DNA of 27,974 nucleotides from Bacteroidota bacterium (GCA_023457935.1 JAEXBA010000083.1:1-27974), one strand, 5' to 3'; shown: positions 15,809-24,575, counted from the first letter of the stretch. Made by a program: numbers and translations. The notes: a model not told the origin generated them from the letters alone.

Positions 15809-16681
15809 TTAAATATTCGCCATTTCTGTTTTGATTTTTCCATACAGCGCATCAGAAGCAGAAACCAACGGCAGGCGCAGATAATTTTTTACAATTCCCA
15901 TCTCCGCCAAAACAGCTTTGATTCCGCACGGGTTTCCTTCAGCAAAAATCAGTCGGGTAATCTCAACAAGTTTATTATGAATATCATAAGCTTCTTTTAC
16001 CTTTCCGTCGAAAGCCAGCTGAACCATTTCAGAAAATTCTTTTGGATAGGCCTGCCCTATTACGGAAATTACTCCGCTTCCTCCGGCAAGTGTCACAGGC
16101 AGCGTATACTCATCATCACCGGACATCAGAGAAAAACCTTCGGGTTTCTTACGCAGAATGTCGAAATACTGTAAAATATTTGGAGCCGCTTCTTTGATCA
16201 TGAAAAGATTCGGAAACTCGTTGGCAAGTCTTAAAGTGGTGCCGGCATCAATATTCTGCCCGGTTCTGGACGGGACATTGTAAATGATGATTTTCTTTCC
16301 AGTGGAAGCCAGTACTTTATAATGCTGATAAAGCCCTTCCTGATTAGGTTTGTTGTAATACGGCGACACAGAAAGCACCGCTTCAAAAGCAGAAAGATCC
16401 GTTTTTTCAATTGCCTTTTTGACTTCCATGGTATTGTTACCGCCAATTCCCAGTACAAGCGGAACGCGCCCAGCATTCACTTTTACAATAAATTCTGTCA
16501 CCTGTTTTTTTTCTTCTGAGGACAGCGTTGCTGCCTCAGCTGTAGTTCCCAAAACCACAAGGAAAGAAGTTCCGTTTTCGATGTTAAAATTGACCAGTTT
16601 TTCCAGCGATGTATAGTCTACGGACAAATCCTCATTAAAAGGTGTAACCAGCGCAACACCCACTCCTTTCAAGTTGCTCAT
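15809..16681 (-). CDS. dapA: 4-hydroxy-tetrahydrodipicolinate synthase
   Basis: Condenses pyruvate with aspartate-4-semialdehyde, the first committed step of the diaminopimelate/lysine pathway, in the cytoplasm. It is a (beta/alpha)8 barrel of the DapA/NAL class I aldolase family, 290 residues, normal length. The Schiff-base lysine is Lys163 in LFMIKEA. The proton-relay residues are Tyr134 (IIIYNVPSRTG) and Thr46/Thr47 (VLGTTAEA), and the substrate-binding Arg139 lies in the same NVPSRTG motif. SVSPYYNKPNQEG and GGSGVISVIG are typical of DapA rather than of neuraminate lyases. The start ATG is at 16679-16681; an exact -7 box lies 20 bp upstream. A strong terminator follows. It is divergent from the nucleotidase operon. 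Confidence 0.95.
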   Translation of the reverse strand: MSNLKGVGVALVTPFNEDLSVDYTSLEKLVNFNIENGTSFLVVLGTTAEAATLSSEEKKQVTEFIVKVNAGRVPLVLGIGGNNTMEVKKAIEKTDLSAFEAVLSVSPYYNKPNQEGLYQHYKVLASTGKKIIIYNVPSRTGQNIDAGTTLRLANEFPNLFMIKEAAPNILQYFDILRKKPEGFSLMSGDDEYTLPVTLAGGSGVISVIGQAYPKEFSEMVQLAFDGKVKEAYDIHNKLVEITRLIFAEGNPCGIKAVLAEMGIVKNYLRLPLVSASDALYGKIKTEMANI

Positions 16682-16700
16682 TGTTTAATAATTTAAGTTT

Positions 16701-16708
16701 CAAATTTA
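16701..16708 (-). promoter_or_regulatory. Putative -7 box for dapA
   Basis: On the minus strand this reads TAAATTTG, an exact TAnnTTTG match, about 20 bp before the dapA ATG. It shares the 113-bp intergenic region with the divergent promoter at 16764. Confidence 0.55.
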
Positions 16709-16763
16709 CGCTTTTTAGGCAATTATTTTTGACAAAAAAATCAAAAAATTGTATCCATATCTA

Positions 16764-16771
16764 TATATTTG
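16764..16771 (+). promoter_or_regulatory. Putative -7 box for the nucleotidase-porZ-recO operon
   Basis: TATATTTG is an exact TAnnTTTG match, 23 bp before the ATG at 16795. It is followed by GTAGGAG, a sequence that could act as a weak Shine-Dalgarno, although it is about 17 nt from the ATG. Confidence 0.6.
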
Positions 16772-16794
16772 TAGGAGTTAATTCAGAAATTTTG

Positions 16795-17556
16795 ATGAAA
16801 CATAAATTTTTTCTGTATGTTTTTGCAGCTGCAGCTTTAACCGCCTGCAGAGCGCCTCTGAACGTTTCCAATGTGCAGACGCAGAAAAACATCAGAATCC
16901 TCACCACTATTCCGGATGACGGCGCTGCGGATATGATGATTACACCATACAAGCAACAGCTGGAAGCGACAATGAACGCTAAAATCTCGCATACCGCTGT
17001 AGATCTCAACAAGCAGGGCGATAATTCTAATCTCGGAAATCTTCTGGCGGATTACACTTATGAAGGCGCTGCTGAATGGGCATCAAAAAACAATATTCCG
17101 CAGATTGATGCTGCCATAATCAATATAGGCGGTATCCGCTCAACCATCGGAAAAGGTGACATTCTCCTGAAACACATCTATGAAGTAATGCCTTTTGAAA
17201 ACGAGCTTACTATTGTAAAAATGAAGGGCAGCGACATGATTTCACTGTTTAATTATTATCTTGAAACAAAGAAGAACAATCCGGTTTCAGGACTCACTAT
17301 TGAAACAGATGCAGGAGCTCTGAAGACCATGCTGGTGAACAGTGAGGCTGTAAATCCTGACAGGGATTACTATATTGCCACTTCTGATTATCTGGCATTG
17401 GGCGGCGACAATATGGCTTTCTTTTCGAAAGGGGAAATGATTGCAACAGGAATCAAACTCCGTGATCTTTATATTGAAAAGTTCAGGAACAACCCGGAAA
17501 TTACCGCTCCGACAGATATCCGCCTTATTTTTAACGACAAGAAAAACAGAGACTGA
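16795..17556 (+). CDS. Lipoprotein with 5'-nucleotidase C-terminal domain
   Basis: A 253-residue protein that is only the C-terminal (substrate-binding) domain of a UshA-type 5'-nucleotidase. It starts with a lipoprotein signal, MKHKFFLYVFAAAALTAC, with lipobox Cys18. The family pattern is visible in NLGNLLADYTYEGA, AAIINIGGIRSTIGKGDI, IYEVMPFENELTIVKMKG and YYIATSDYLALGGDNMAFF. The metallophosphatase half is absent here and is encoded by the next gene, which starts on the last base of this stop codon (TGATG). The frame is open to 16681, but the ATG at 16795 gives an exact lipoprotein signal. No D/E-rich lipoprotein export signal follows the Cys, so it may stay facing the periplasm. Confidence 0.9.
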   Translation: MKHKFFLYVFAAAALTACRAPLNVSNVQTQKNIRILTTIPDDGAADMMITPYKQQLEATMNAKISHTAVDLNKQGDNSNLGNLLADYTYEGAAEWASKNNIPQIDAAIINIGGIRSTIGKGDILLKHIYEVMPFENELTIVKMKGSDMISLFNYYLETKKNNPVSGLTIETDAGALKTMLVNSEAVNPDRDYYIATSDYLALGGDNMAFFSKGEMIATGIKLRDLYIEKFRNNPEITAPTDIRLIFNDKKNRD

Positions 17557-18503
17557 TGAACAGAAAGCAGTTTTTAAAAATAACAGGAGCAGGTAGTGCA
17601 GCGCTTTCGCTGATGCCCAATTTTGCTTTGGCTGAAGGCATTAAATTTCTGGATGCCAATTCGCCTTACAAGCTTACGGTTCTTCATACCAACGATCAGC
17701 ACAGCCGTATTGAACCTTTCGACAGTTCTTATTCCAGAAATCCCAATCAGGGCGGTTTCGCAAGAAGGGCTCATTTGGTAAATGAAATCCGGAAACAGGA
17801 AAAAAATGTTCTCCTACTGGATTCCGGCGACACTTTTCAGGGAACGCCGTACTTCAATCTTTTTGGCGGAGAACTGGAATTCAAGCTGATGAGTCTGATG
17901 AATTATGACGCTTCCACGATGGGAAACCATGATTTTGACAATGGTCTGGAAGGCTTTCTGAAAGTACAGCCCAACGCAAAATTCCCTTTCATCTGCTCCA
18001 ATTTTGATTTTACAGACACTATTCTGGAAGGTAAAACCGAAAAGTACAGAATCTTTAAAAAAGACGGGATTAAAGTTGGAATTTTCGGCGTTGGAATTCA
18101 GCTGGAAGGACTGGTCGGAAAAAAACAGTTTAAAGAAACAAAATACCTCGACCCTGTAGGAATCGCTCAGCAGTATTCGGATTTTCTTAAGAATGAAAAA
18201 AAATGCGATCTGGTGATCTGCCTTTCACATCTGGGATACAAATACGACAATGAAGATAAAATCTCGGATATTGAACTGTCTTCCAGAACAGAAAACATCG
18301 ATCTGATTCTCGGCGGACATACCCATACATTTCTTCCGGAACCACAGCAGTATCAGAACCGCGCAGGCAAAACAGTACTGATTAATCAGGTTGGATGGGC
18401 AGGACTTCTTCTTGGCCGTCTGGATTTTTATTTTGACCGAAACAAAAATGTTAAGAACATCAGCTGGAACAATCAGCTGATTGATGACAAAATCATTGCA
18501 TAA
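17556..18503 (+). CDS. Exported metallophosphatase half of a 5'-nucleotidase
   Basis: A 315-residue calcineurin-like phosphoesterase, the catalytic N-terminal half of a UshA-type 5'-nucleotidase. Metal ligands are all visible: VLHTNDQHSRIEPF, LLDSGDTFQGTP, TMGNHDFDNG, ICLSHLGY and LGGHTHTF. The N-terminus MNRKQFLKITGAGSAALSL...ALA resembles a Tat signal with RK instead of RR, so export of a folded metalloenzyme is likely but not certain. It ends where the C-terminal substrate domain would normally begin; that domain is the preceding gene. The start overlaps the previous stop by one base and porZ follows after one base. Likely substrates are nucleotides, with the two halves acting together, which is inference. 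Confidence 0.92.
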   Translation: MNRKQFLKITGAGSAALSLMPNFALAEGIKFLDANSPYKLTVLHTNDQHSRIEPFDSSYSRNPNQGGFARRAHLVNEIRKQEKNVLLLDSGDTFQGTPYFNLFGGELEFKLMSLMNYDASTMGNHDFDNGLEGFLKVQPNAKFPFICSNFDFTDTILEGKTEKYRIFKKDGIKVGIFGVGIQLEGLVGKKQFKETKYLDPVGIAQQYSDFLKNEKKCDLVICLSHLGYKYDNEDKISDIELSSRTENIDLILGGHTHTFLPEPQQYQNRAGKTVLINQVGWAGLLLGRLDFYFDRNKNVKNISWNNQLIDDKIIA

Positions 18504-18504
18504 G

Positions 18505-20736
18505 ATGAAGAAACTCATACTGTTGATAATTTGCTTTACTGCTGAATTTTTCAGTGCGCAGAACATCACTTCAAAAAAATGGACTGATCTTTTTTCGTAC
18601 AACAACGTGCTTGCTGTAAAAGAAGACGACGGGAAAATGATTTGTGCAACCGAAAACGGCATTTTCTATTATTATCTTGCTTCCGGAGAAATCACAAAGC
18701 TTTCAAAAGCCAACGGCCTTCATGAAGTAAAGATTACAGCGTTTGACTATAATCCTACTACCAATATCGGTTTGGTTGGTTATAAAACCGGAGCCATGGA
18801 TATCATCACAGACAGCGGAGTTACCCTTGCTGTTGACATTCCTATCGCACAGGGCTTCAATGGCGACAAGAAAATCAATCATATTTCTATCTCAGGAGAC
18901 CGCGCAGTTGTTTCTGTAGATTACGGAGTTTCCATTTTTGATCTGAAAAAGAAAGAATTCGGACTCAGCGCTTTTTTCATTACCGGCGGTACTTTTGAAG
19001 CAGCCAATGAAGCAACAATCAAAGAGGACCGAGTATATGCCGCAACTGCAACAGGACTGAAAACACACGACATCGATGTGACCTTTCCTGTTTATTCTAC
19101 CTGGACTACACTAATGACGGGAGCTTTCACTCAGGTTGACAGCGAATCGGTGGTTGCTTTCGGAACAGCCAATTCGGTTTTTTATGAAAACGGGGGCACA
19201 TTTACTCAAATCACAGCGCCTTTCAATGCAGTCAGCGATATTGTGGTAACGTCAAACAGCATTACGGTAACCGATGATTTGCGGATAAATGTTTACAGTA
19301 CATCCGGAATACAGCAGAACACCTATACCGCCGGCGAAAGCTGCAACACTGCAACCGTTGTTGGTGGCCAGATTTATGCCGGCACAAAGCTGTCGGGTTT
19401 AAAAGACACAAGCGGTATAAGCTATAAACCGGACGGGCCGTATAATAACACTTCCTACCGTATCTCGTTACTGAACAACCAGTTATGGGTGGCAAGCGGT
19501 GGTAGAGACGGCTACAATCAGCCAACATACAGGGATCTCGGATACTACCATTATGATGGCCAGAAGTGGATTTACCCCAACTATTTCACTGATAATGCTA
19601 TTAACTTCAATATTCTTGATATTGTTCCTAATCCATCGGACGCTGCAAAAGCATGGTTCGTAAATTATTCATTTCTACCTAATGAACGGGGAATTTATGC
19701 GATGGAGAATGATGAATTCAAAAAAGTGTATATAACGGAAGGACAAAGTGTATTCACCAGAATTACAGGCCTGTCATTTGACGAAAACAATAACCTTTTT
19801 GCGTCTGTATCTCTTTTGGAAAATTCACCAACGTTTGGATATTATTATTACCAGCAGTCCGCAGATAACTTTGCGTTAGTAAGATTGATGGATGTAGGCG
19901 GAGCCCAAAAACCATTGACAAAAGACGGTTTTATTTATATACCGGCTCCGTTTTATGGAGATGGCGGACTGATGATTAAGAAATACGACACAAACCCGGC
20001 AAATGCATCCGGACCAATGCGCATTATCCGTGAGGCAAACGGATTACCTGCTAACGGAACTGTTTCCGTGGCCGTTGACCAAAATGACGACGTCTGGATT
20101 GGTACACGAGCTGGCTTGCGGATTCTGCCGGACGTGCATTCCGCCATAAATGAGGCCAATCCACAGACTGAACCAGTTGTTATTGAGCAGAATGGCGTTG
20201 GAGAAGAGCTTTTCCGTGACAATACTGTTCTCCAGATCGAAGTAGATTCTGGAAATCACAAGTGGGTTTCCGTAGACGGTGGCGGCGCATATTATCTGAG
20301 TCCAAACGGCGAGCAGACCATCAAGCATTTCACCAGAGAGAATTCTCCTATTCCAACCAATACCATCACAGATATTAAAGTTGACGAGAAAACCGGAAAA
20401 GTATACTTTGTTACTTTGGACGGCATTGTTGTTTATCAGGGTGATGTTGCGGATGTTAATTCCAACTTCGGGAAAGTGCTGGTTTATCCTAATCCTGTGG
20501 TATACTCCAACTTTAAAGGAAAAGTAACCATCAAAGGACTGGCGATGAAAACCAATATCCGTATAGCTGATGCAGCGGGTAATTTAGTTCATCAAGCCGT
20601 GGCAAGAGGCGGTTTCTATGAATGGGATCTTAACAATCAGCGTGGAAAGAGAGTTGCATCCGGTGTTTACTTTGTTTTAATGACCAACGAGGACGGAACC
20701 GATAAAGCAACTGCAAAAATCGCCGTTGTTAATTAA
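18505..20736 (+). CDS. porZ: PorZ-like T9SS protein: beta-propellers with a type A sorting domain
   Basis: A 743-residue exported protein. Signal peptide 1-19 (MKKLILLIICFTAEFFSAQ). It continues with the start of a propeller of the PorZ type (WTDLFSYNNVLAVKEDDGKM, TENGIFYY, KANGLHEVKITAF) and a later two-component-regulator-like propeller segment (REANGLPANGTVSVAVDQNDDVWIGTRAGLRILPD; SPIPTNTITDIKVDEKTGKVYFVT). The C-terminal domain from about 658 begins VLVYPNPV and has GLAMKTNIRIADAAGNLV and ASGVYFVLM, a T9SS type A sorting domain. PorZ in Porphyromonas helps load A-LPS onto T9SS cargo at the cell surface; whether that role holds here is inferred. The gene sits one base after the nucleotidase half and two bases before recO. 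The porZ-recO pairing is familiar to me from other Bacteroidota. Confidence 0.8.
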   Translation: MKKLILLIICFTAEFFSAQNITSKKWTDLFSYNNVLAVKEDDGKMICATENGIFYYYLASGEITKLSKANGLHEVKITAFDYNPTTNIGLVGYKTGAMDIITDSGVTLAVDIPIAQGFNGDKKINHISISGDRAVVSVDYGVSIFDLKKKEFGLSAFFITGGTFEAANEATIKEDRVYAATATGLKTHDIDVTFPVYSTWTTLMTGAFTQVDSESVVAFGTANSVFYENGGTFTQITAPFNAVSDIVVTSNSITVTDDLRINVYSTSGIQQNTYTAGESCNTATVVGGQIYAGTKLSGLKDTSGISYKPDGPYNNTSYRISLLNNQLWVASGGRDGYNQPTYRDLGYYHYDGQKWIYPNYFTDNAINFNILDIVPNPSDAAKAWFVNYSFLPNERGIYAMENDEFKKVYITEGQSVFTRITGLSFDENNNLFASVSLLENSPTFGYYYYQQSADNFALVRLMDVGGAQKPLTKDGFIYIPAPFYGDGGLMIKKYDTNPANASGPMRIIREANGLPANGTVSVAVDQNDDVWIGTRAGLRILPDVHSAINEANPQTEPVVIEQNGVGEELFRDNTVLQIEVDSGNHKWVSVDGGGAYYLSPNGEQTIKHFTRENSPIPTNTITDIKVDEKTGKVYFVTLDGIVVYQGDVADVNSNFGKVLVYPNPVVYSNFKGKVTIKGLAMKTNIRIADAAGNLVHQAVARGGFYEWDLNNQRGKRVASGVYFVLMTNEDGTDKATAKIAVVN

Positions 20737-20738
20737 GG

Positions 20739-21428
20739 ATGACAAGCCAGAGCGGGTTTCTTCTTTCCTATATCAAATACGGCGACCGGGATGCAATTCT
20801 GCAGTGCTTTACCAAAGAAAACGGTTATCAGACTTTTTTTGTAAAAGGAATTTACAGCCCGAAAAACAGAAAGAAAGCATACCTTCTTCCCCTTAACGAA
20901 CTTTGCTTTAACTTCAGTGCAAAGCCATCACGTAGTGAAGTACATCAGGTTTCTGCATTTGAACCCTTGCATAGCCTTGATTTCTACCTCGATGTTAAGG
21001 CAAGTGCCATGGTTTTTTTTGCTGCAGACTTTCTGAAGCGGAATTTACGGAACGAACAGCAAAATGCACAGATTTACGATGAAATAACTGTTTTTGTCCG
21101 AGAGCTTCAGGCAAGGAATTACCGTGCACACTTGATTTTTCTTGTAAAAATGGTTCAGAATTCCGGAGTAAGCCCTTTGATTAATAACTGTTCATTTCTA
21201 AATCCTGAAAGCGGAATATTTGAACATGAAACCAGTCACCAGTTTTTTGATGAAAATATCTCTACGATCTGGAAGGAGGTTATGAATTCTGAAAATCCAT
21301 ACTCAGTAAAAATTCCACCAGCAGTCAGAGCTCAATTTCTTGAAAGCATATTGATTTACTGCCATTATCATATTACTGATTTCCGGACTCCCGATTCTCT
21401 CGAAATCATTCAGCAGATATTTGAATAA
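20739..21428 (+). CDS. recO: DNA repair protein RecO
   Basis: A recombination mediator that loads RecA on SSB-coated gaps together with RecR. It is 229 residues, typical for Bacteroidota RecO. The N-terminal OB fold is visible in GFLLSYIKYGDRDAILQCFTKENGYQTFFVKGIYSPKNRKKAYLLPLN, where the YGDRDxILxxFT pattern is the family signature. The rest is the helical domain, with SPLINNCSFLNPESGIFE at the position of the small metal-site region; the Cys cluster seen in some RecO proteins is not present. The ATG at 20739 is 2 bp after the porZ-like stop with GG between, so translation is coupled. It converges on a minus-strand gene 6 bp away. Confidence 0.9.
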   Translation: MTSQSGFLLSYIKYGDRDAILQCFTKENGYQTFFVKGIYSPKNRKKAYLLPLNELCFNFSAKPSRSEVHQVSAFEPLHSLDFYLDVKASAMVFFAADFLKRNLRNEQQNAQIYDEITVFVRELQARNYRAHLIFLVKMVQNSGVSPLINNCSFLNPESGIFEHETSHQFFDENISTIWKEVMNSENPYSVKIPPAVRAQFLESILIYCHYHITDFRTPDSLEIIQQIFE

Positions 21429-21434
21429 TCAAAC

Positions 21435-21833
21435 TTACGAAATCTTCACCCGATAAACATCTGTTGAATTCCTTTTGATATTCTGAACCCAAAAACCGCC
21501 TTCTTCAGGGATAATCTCTTTCAGATCGAAGCTTTTGCATTCTTTGGGAAGACCGGAAAAAACCAGTGTAAACCAATAGTCTTTCATTGGCGTAACTTCA
21601 GTCCAGTAAGGAAAAAGGGAAATATTTTCAGCGTGAATAAGATGGCTTTTGTGATCCAGCGAATCATCAATCAGAAATGTAGACTGCCATACGCGGATGA
21701 GGCTTCCCCATTGAGGTTGCGCCGGAAAACAGCAGTGTACTATCACCTGCTTTTCCTCAGCAGTTTTTGTCTGAAGCATTTCCTTTAATTCTTCAGCGAT
21801 ACTGGGTTTGGTAATTTCCTTTGTTTCTGGCAA
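21435..21833 (-). CDS. Conserved hypothetical protein near mqo
   Basis: A protein of 132 residues (TTG start at 21831-21833) or 114 residues (ATG at 21777-21779). No in-frame ATG lies between an upstream stop and the TTG, so the start is uncertain. No signal peptide or membrane helix. The core is a compact mixed strand domain: VIVHCCFPAQPQWGSLIRVWQSTFLIDD, HKSHLIHAENISLFPYWTEV and YWFTLVFSGLPKECKSFDLKEIIPE, ending VYRVKIS. The pattern looks like a conserved cytoplasmic family, but I cannot name it. It is 51 bp downstream of mqo on the same strand with no clear terminator between, so cotranscription is possible. It converges with recO. Confidence 0.72.
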   Translation of the reverse strand: MPETKEITKPSIAEELKEMLQTKTAEEKQVIVHCCFPAQPQWGSLIRVWQSTFLIDDSLDHKSHLIHAENISLFPYWTEVTPMKDYWFTLVFSGLPKECKSFDLKEIIPEEGGFWVQNIKRNSTDVYRVKIS

Positions 21834-21884
21834 GGATTCTTTGCTTGTTTTAATTAACTTCAGTTATTATTGATGAGATTTCAG

Positions 21885-23390
21885 CTAATAATCAAGTTCC
21901 AGCTTCTCTTTTGTGTAGTTTCGGATCTGCTGCGTGAGTTCAGGATGATCTGCGAGTTTCTTACCGTAGGTTGGAATCATTTCGCGGATTTTTTCATTCC
22001 ATTCTCCATTAACTTTGTCCGGGAAACACTTTTCAAGAACCTGCATCATTGCATGAACCGCTGTTGATGCTCCCGGCGATGCTCCCAACAGAGACGCCAG
22101 CGTTCTGCCTTCATTAATAATGACTTCAGTACCGAATTCCAGCTTACCGCCATGCGCTTCATCTTTCTTGATAATCTGAACCCGCTGTCCGGCAATCTTC
22201 AGCTCCCAGTCTTCTTCTTTGGCATCTTTCACAAATTCACGCAGATGCGCCATCCGCTGAGATTTTGTCATCGCCACCTGCTGAACCAGATATTTTGTAA
22301 GCGGAATATTGTGCCACCAGGCTCCGAAAAGTGAGCGGATATTTTTAAAGTTGATGCTTTCCGGCAGATCAAGATAGCTTCCTTCTTTAAGAAACTTTGT
22401 GGAAAAACCGGCAAAAGGACCGAAAAGCAATGCCTTTTTACCGTCGATTACCCTTAGATCAAGATGCGGAACCGACATCGGCGGCGCATCTACAGTTGCC
22501 TGTGTATATACTTTGGCGTGATGTTTTTCTACCAGTTCCTGATTGTGCGAAACCAACCATTCTCCAGAAACAGGAAATCCTCCGTAACCTTCGCTTTCCT
22601 TGATATCCGAGCTGTCGAGAAGCGGCAAAGTATAACCTCCGGCACCGATGAACAGAAAGTCTGCCACCACTTCCTGATTATGATTGTGAAGCCTGTCGCG
22701 CACATGAATTTCCCATTTACCGTTATCGCGCGGTGCAATGTCTTTAGCTTCATGATAAAGAAAAACATCCACATTGGAATCTTCAGCAAGGTAGCGGCCC
22801 ATTTTTCTGGTCAGTGTTCCGAAATTTACGTCGGTTCCCATATCCATCTTGGTGGCTGCCAAAACTTCACTTTCCTTTCTTTTGCTCATAACGAGCGGAA
22901 TCCAGTGATTCAATGTTTCGTAATCCGAGCTGAATTCCATATCAGCGAAAAGATGGGATTTTGTCATTTTCTCATACCTGCGTTTCAGGAAATCCACATC
23001 ATCTTCACCAAAAACCAAACTCATATGCGGACACGAGGTTATGAAATCCTTCGGATTATCAATCATCCCTTTATCCAGAAGATAAGACCAGAACTGCTTT
23101 GAAACCTCAAACTGTTCGACAATTTTTTCAGCTTTCGAAATATCAATGGTTCCGTCTACCCTTTCAGGTGTATAATTCAACTCACAAAAAGCGGAATGTC
23201 CGGTTCCTGCGTTGTTCCACGCTGCTGAACTTTCTTTGGCAAACCTTCCGAGTCTTTCAAAAATGGCAATTTCCAGGTCGGGCTGAACTTCATGCAGAAG
23301 CGTTGCAAGAGTGGCACTCATAATGCCGCCTCCGATGAGGACGATATCGTAAGCAGGTTTGGGCGTTTTATTGGTAAGCATTTCAGGCAT
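21885..23390 (-). CDS. mqo: Malate:quinone oxidoreductase
   Basis: A peripheral membrane FAD enzyme that oxidises malate to oxaloacetate and passes electrons to menaquinone, bypassing NAD-dependent malate dehydrogenase. It has 501 residues, a usual length. The N-terminal dinucleotide-binding motif is DIVLIGGGIMSATLATLL. Family signatures are ERLGRFAKESSAAWNNAGTG followed by HSAFCELNYTPE, GAGGYTLPLLDSSDIKESEGYGGFPVSGEW, the region PHLDLRVIDGKKALLFGPFAGFSTKFLK, and the C-terminal LASLLGASPGASTAVHAMMQVLEKCFP. The start ATG is at 23388-23390; Met4 is an alternative. No exact -7 box was seen in the 95 bp before it, so it may be read from gpsA upstream or from a weaker promoter. Confidence 0.96.
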   Translation of the reverse strand: MPEMLTNKTPKPAYDIVLIGGGIMSATLATLLHEVQPDLEIAIFERLGRFAKESSAAWNNAGTGHSAFCELNYTPERVDGTIDISKAEKIVEQFEVSKQFWSYLLDKGMIDNPKDFITSCPHMSLVFGEDDVDFLKRRYEKMTKSHLFADMEFSSDYETLNHWIPLVMSKRKESEVLAATKMDMGTDVNFGTLTRKMGRYLAEDSNVDVFLYHEAKDIAPRDNGKWEIHVRDRLHNHNQEVVADFLFIGAGGYTLPLLDSSDIKESEGYGGFPVSGEWLVSHNQELVEKHHAKVYTQATVDAPPMSVPHLDLRVIDGKKALLFGPFAGFSTKFLKEGSYLDLPESINFKNIRSLFGAWWHNIPLTKYLVQQVAMTKSQRMAHLREFVKDAKEEDWELKIAGQRVQIIKKDEAHGGKLEFGTEVIINEGRTLASLLGASPGASTAVHAMMQVLEKCFPDKVNGEWNEKIREMIPTYGKKLADHPELTQQIRNYTKEKLELDY

Positions 23391-23485
23391 AAAAAATCTT
23401 TTAAGCTAATTTCGGAAAAAGATCAACACCGTCAATAAGCAGTGCGAAAAAAGTAATCTTCTGTAAAAATCTTGAAATGCCTTTC

Positions 23486-24544
23486 TCAGTTTAGTTTTGC
23501 AGTAAGTTTCTTAAACTGTTTCTCGGCACTTTTACCTTCGTACAGAACTCCGTAAATCGTATCAATGATGGGTGTCTTGATTTTTTTCTCACGGGCGGTT
23601 GCGTAGATACTGTCGGCAGCATAATACCCTTCGGCAATCATGTTCATACTCTGAATGGCGGATTTCACGGTGTAACCCTTACCGATAAGGTTTCCAAGAT
23701 TCCTGTTACGGGAAAAAAGTGAATAGGCCGTCACCAAAAGGTCGCCCAGATACGCACTTTCGTTTACATCGCGCGGTGCTTCGTAAATGGCTTCAAGAAA
23801 AGTTTCCATTTCCCGGATGGCATTTGAGACAAAAACGGCCGTAAAATTGTCACCATAACCAAGTCCGCTGGCCATTCCCGCTCCAATGGCATAAATGTTC
23901 TTCAGAATTGCACTGTATTCGTTACCGAGAATATCTTTGCTTGAATGAACATTGATGAAATGTGACGTAAAGATCTGATCCAGTTTCTCTGATACCGTAT
24001 CATCCGCCGCTGCGACGGTAAGGTATGAAAGCCGTTCCATTGCAACTTCCTCAGCATGACACGGACCGGCAATTACTGCCTGATTCTTGAAACCTACTTT
24101 AAATTCTTCGCGCAAATAATGTGCAACGATATCATTTACTTTCGGAACGATACCTTTAATTGCCGAAACGAAAATCTTATCTGCATATTCGCACGTAAGT
24201 TTTTCCATCGCGTCGGAAAGATAAATGGATGGTGTCGCCAGAATAATGATGTCGCAGGCGCTTACCAGTTCATTAATATCGGTGGTAAGTTTAAGGTTCT
24301 TAAGATTAAAGTTTACCGCAGTTAAGTACGTTGGGTTATGGCCGCGAAGCTCAATTGCGCCTTTCACAAACTCGTTGCGGACACACCAGTGAACAGTTTT
24401 ACAGTTCTCGACAAGCATTTTCACGATAGCAGTGGCAAAACTTCCGCTTCCTAAAACACCTACATTCACAACTACTTTGGAGTTTTTGGAAACACTTTTT
24501 GCTTTTGTACTGTTTGATGGAGAATCGGTTTTACTCTTGGCCAT
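23486..24544 (-). CDS. gpsA: Glycerol-3-phosphate dehydrogenase [NAD(P)+]
   Basis: Reduces dihydroxyacetone phosphate to sn-glycerol-3-phosphate for phospholipid synthesis, in the cytoplasm. The dinucleotide motif GSGSFA is at 32-37 (LGSGSFATAIVKML). Lys130 (VSAIKGI) and the catalytic Lys215 (GNEYSAILKNIYAIGAG) are present, as is the GPCHAEEV loop (usually GPSHAEEV; Cys162 replaces Ser). GYGDNFTAVFVSNAIREME and RNRNLGNLIGKG complete the family pattern. About 24 residues of Lys/Ser-rich sequence precede the normal start of the fold; no internal Met is available, so this extension is probably real. An exact -7 box lies 24 bp upstream of the ATG. Confidence 0.95.
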   Translation of the reverse strand: MAKSKTDSPSNSTKAKSVSKNSKVVVNVGVLGSGSFATAIVKMLVENCKTVHWCVRNEFVKGAIELRGHNPTYLTAVNFNLKNLKLTTDINELVSACDIIILATPSIYLSDAMEKLTCEYADKIFVSAIKGIVPKVNDIVAHYLREEFKVGFKNQAVIAGPCHAEEVAMERLSYLTVAAADDTVSEKLDQIFTSHFINVHSSKDILGNEYSAILKNIYAIGAGMASGLGYGDNFTAVFVSNAIREMETFLEAIYEAPRDVNESAYLGDLLVTAYSLFSRNRNLGNLIGKGYTVKSAIQSMNMIAEGYYAADSIYATAREKKIKTPIIDTIYGVLYEGKSAEKQFKKLTAKLN

Positions 24545-24567
24545 GATCTACTTTTAGTAATAATCTA

Positions 24568-24575
24568 CAAAGATA
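24568..24575 (-). promoter_or_regulatory. Putative -7 box for gpsA
   Basis: On the minus strand this reads TATCTTTG, an exact TAnnTTTG match, 24 bp before the gpsA ATG at 24544. Confidence 0.55.

Noticed and set aside
16681..16794. Longer start for the nucleotidase lipoprotein
   Set aside because: It would bury the lipoprotein signal 38 residues inside the protein and would cover both divergent promoter boxes.
22464..23102. 212-residue plus-strand frame inside mqo
   Set aside because: Antisense to an intact malate:quinone oxidoreductase; no recognisable motif.
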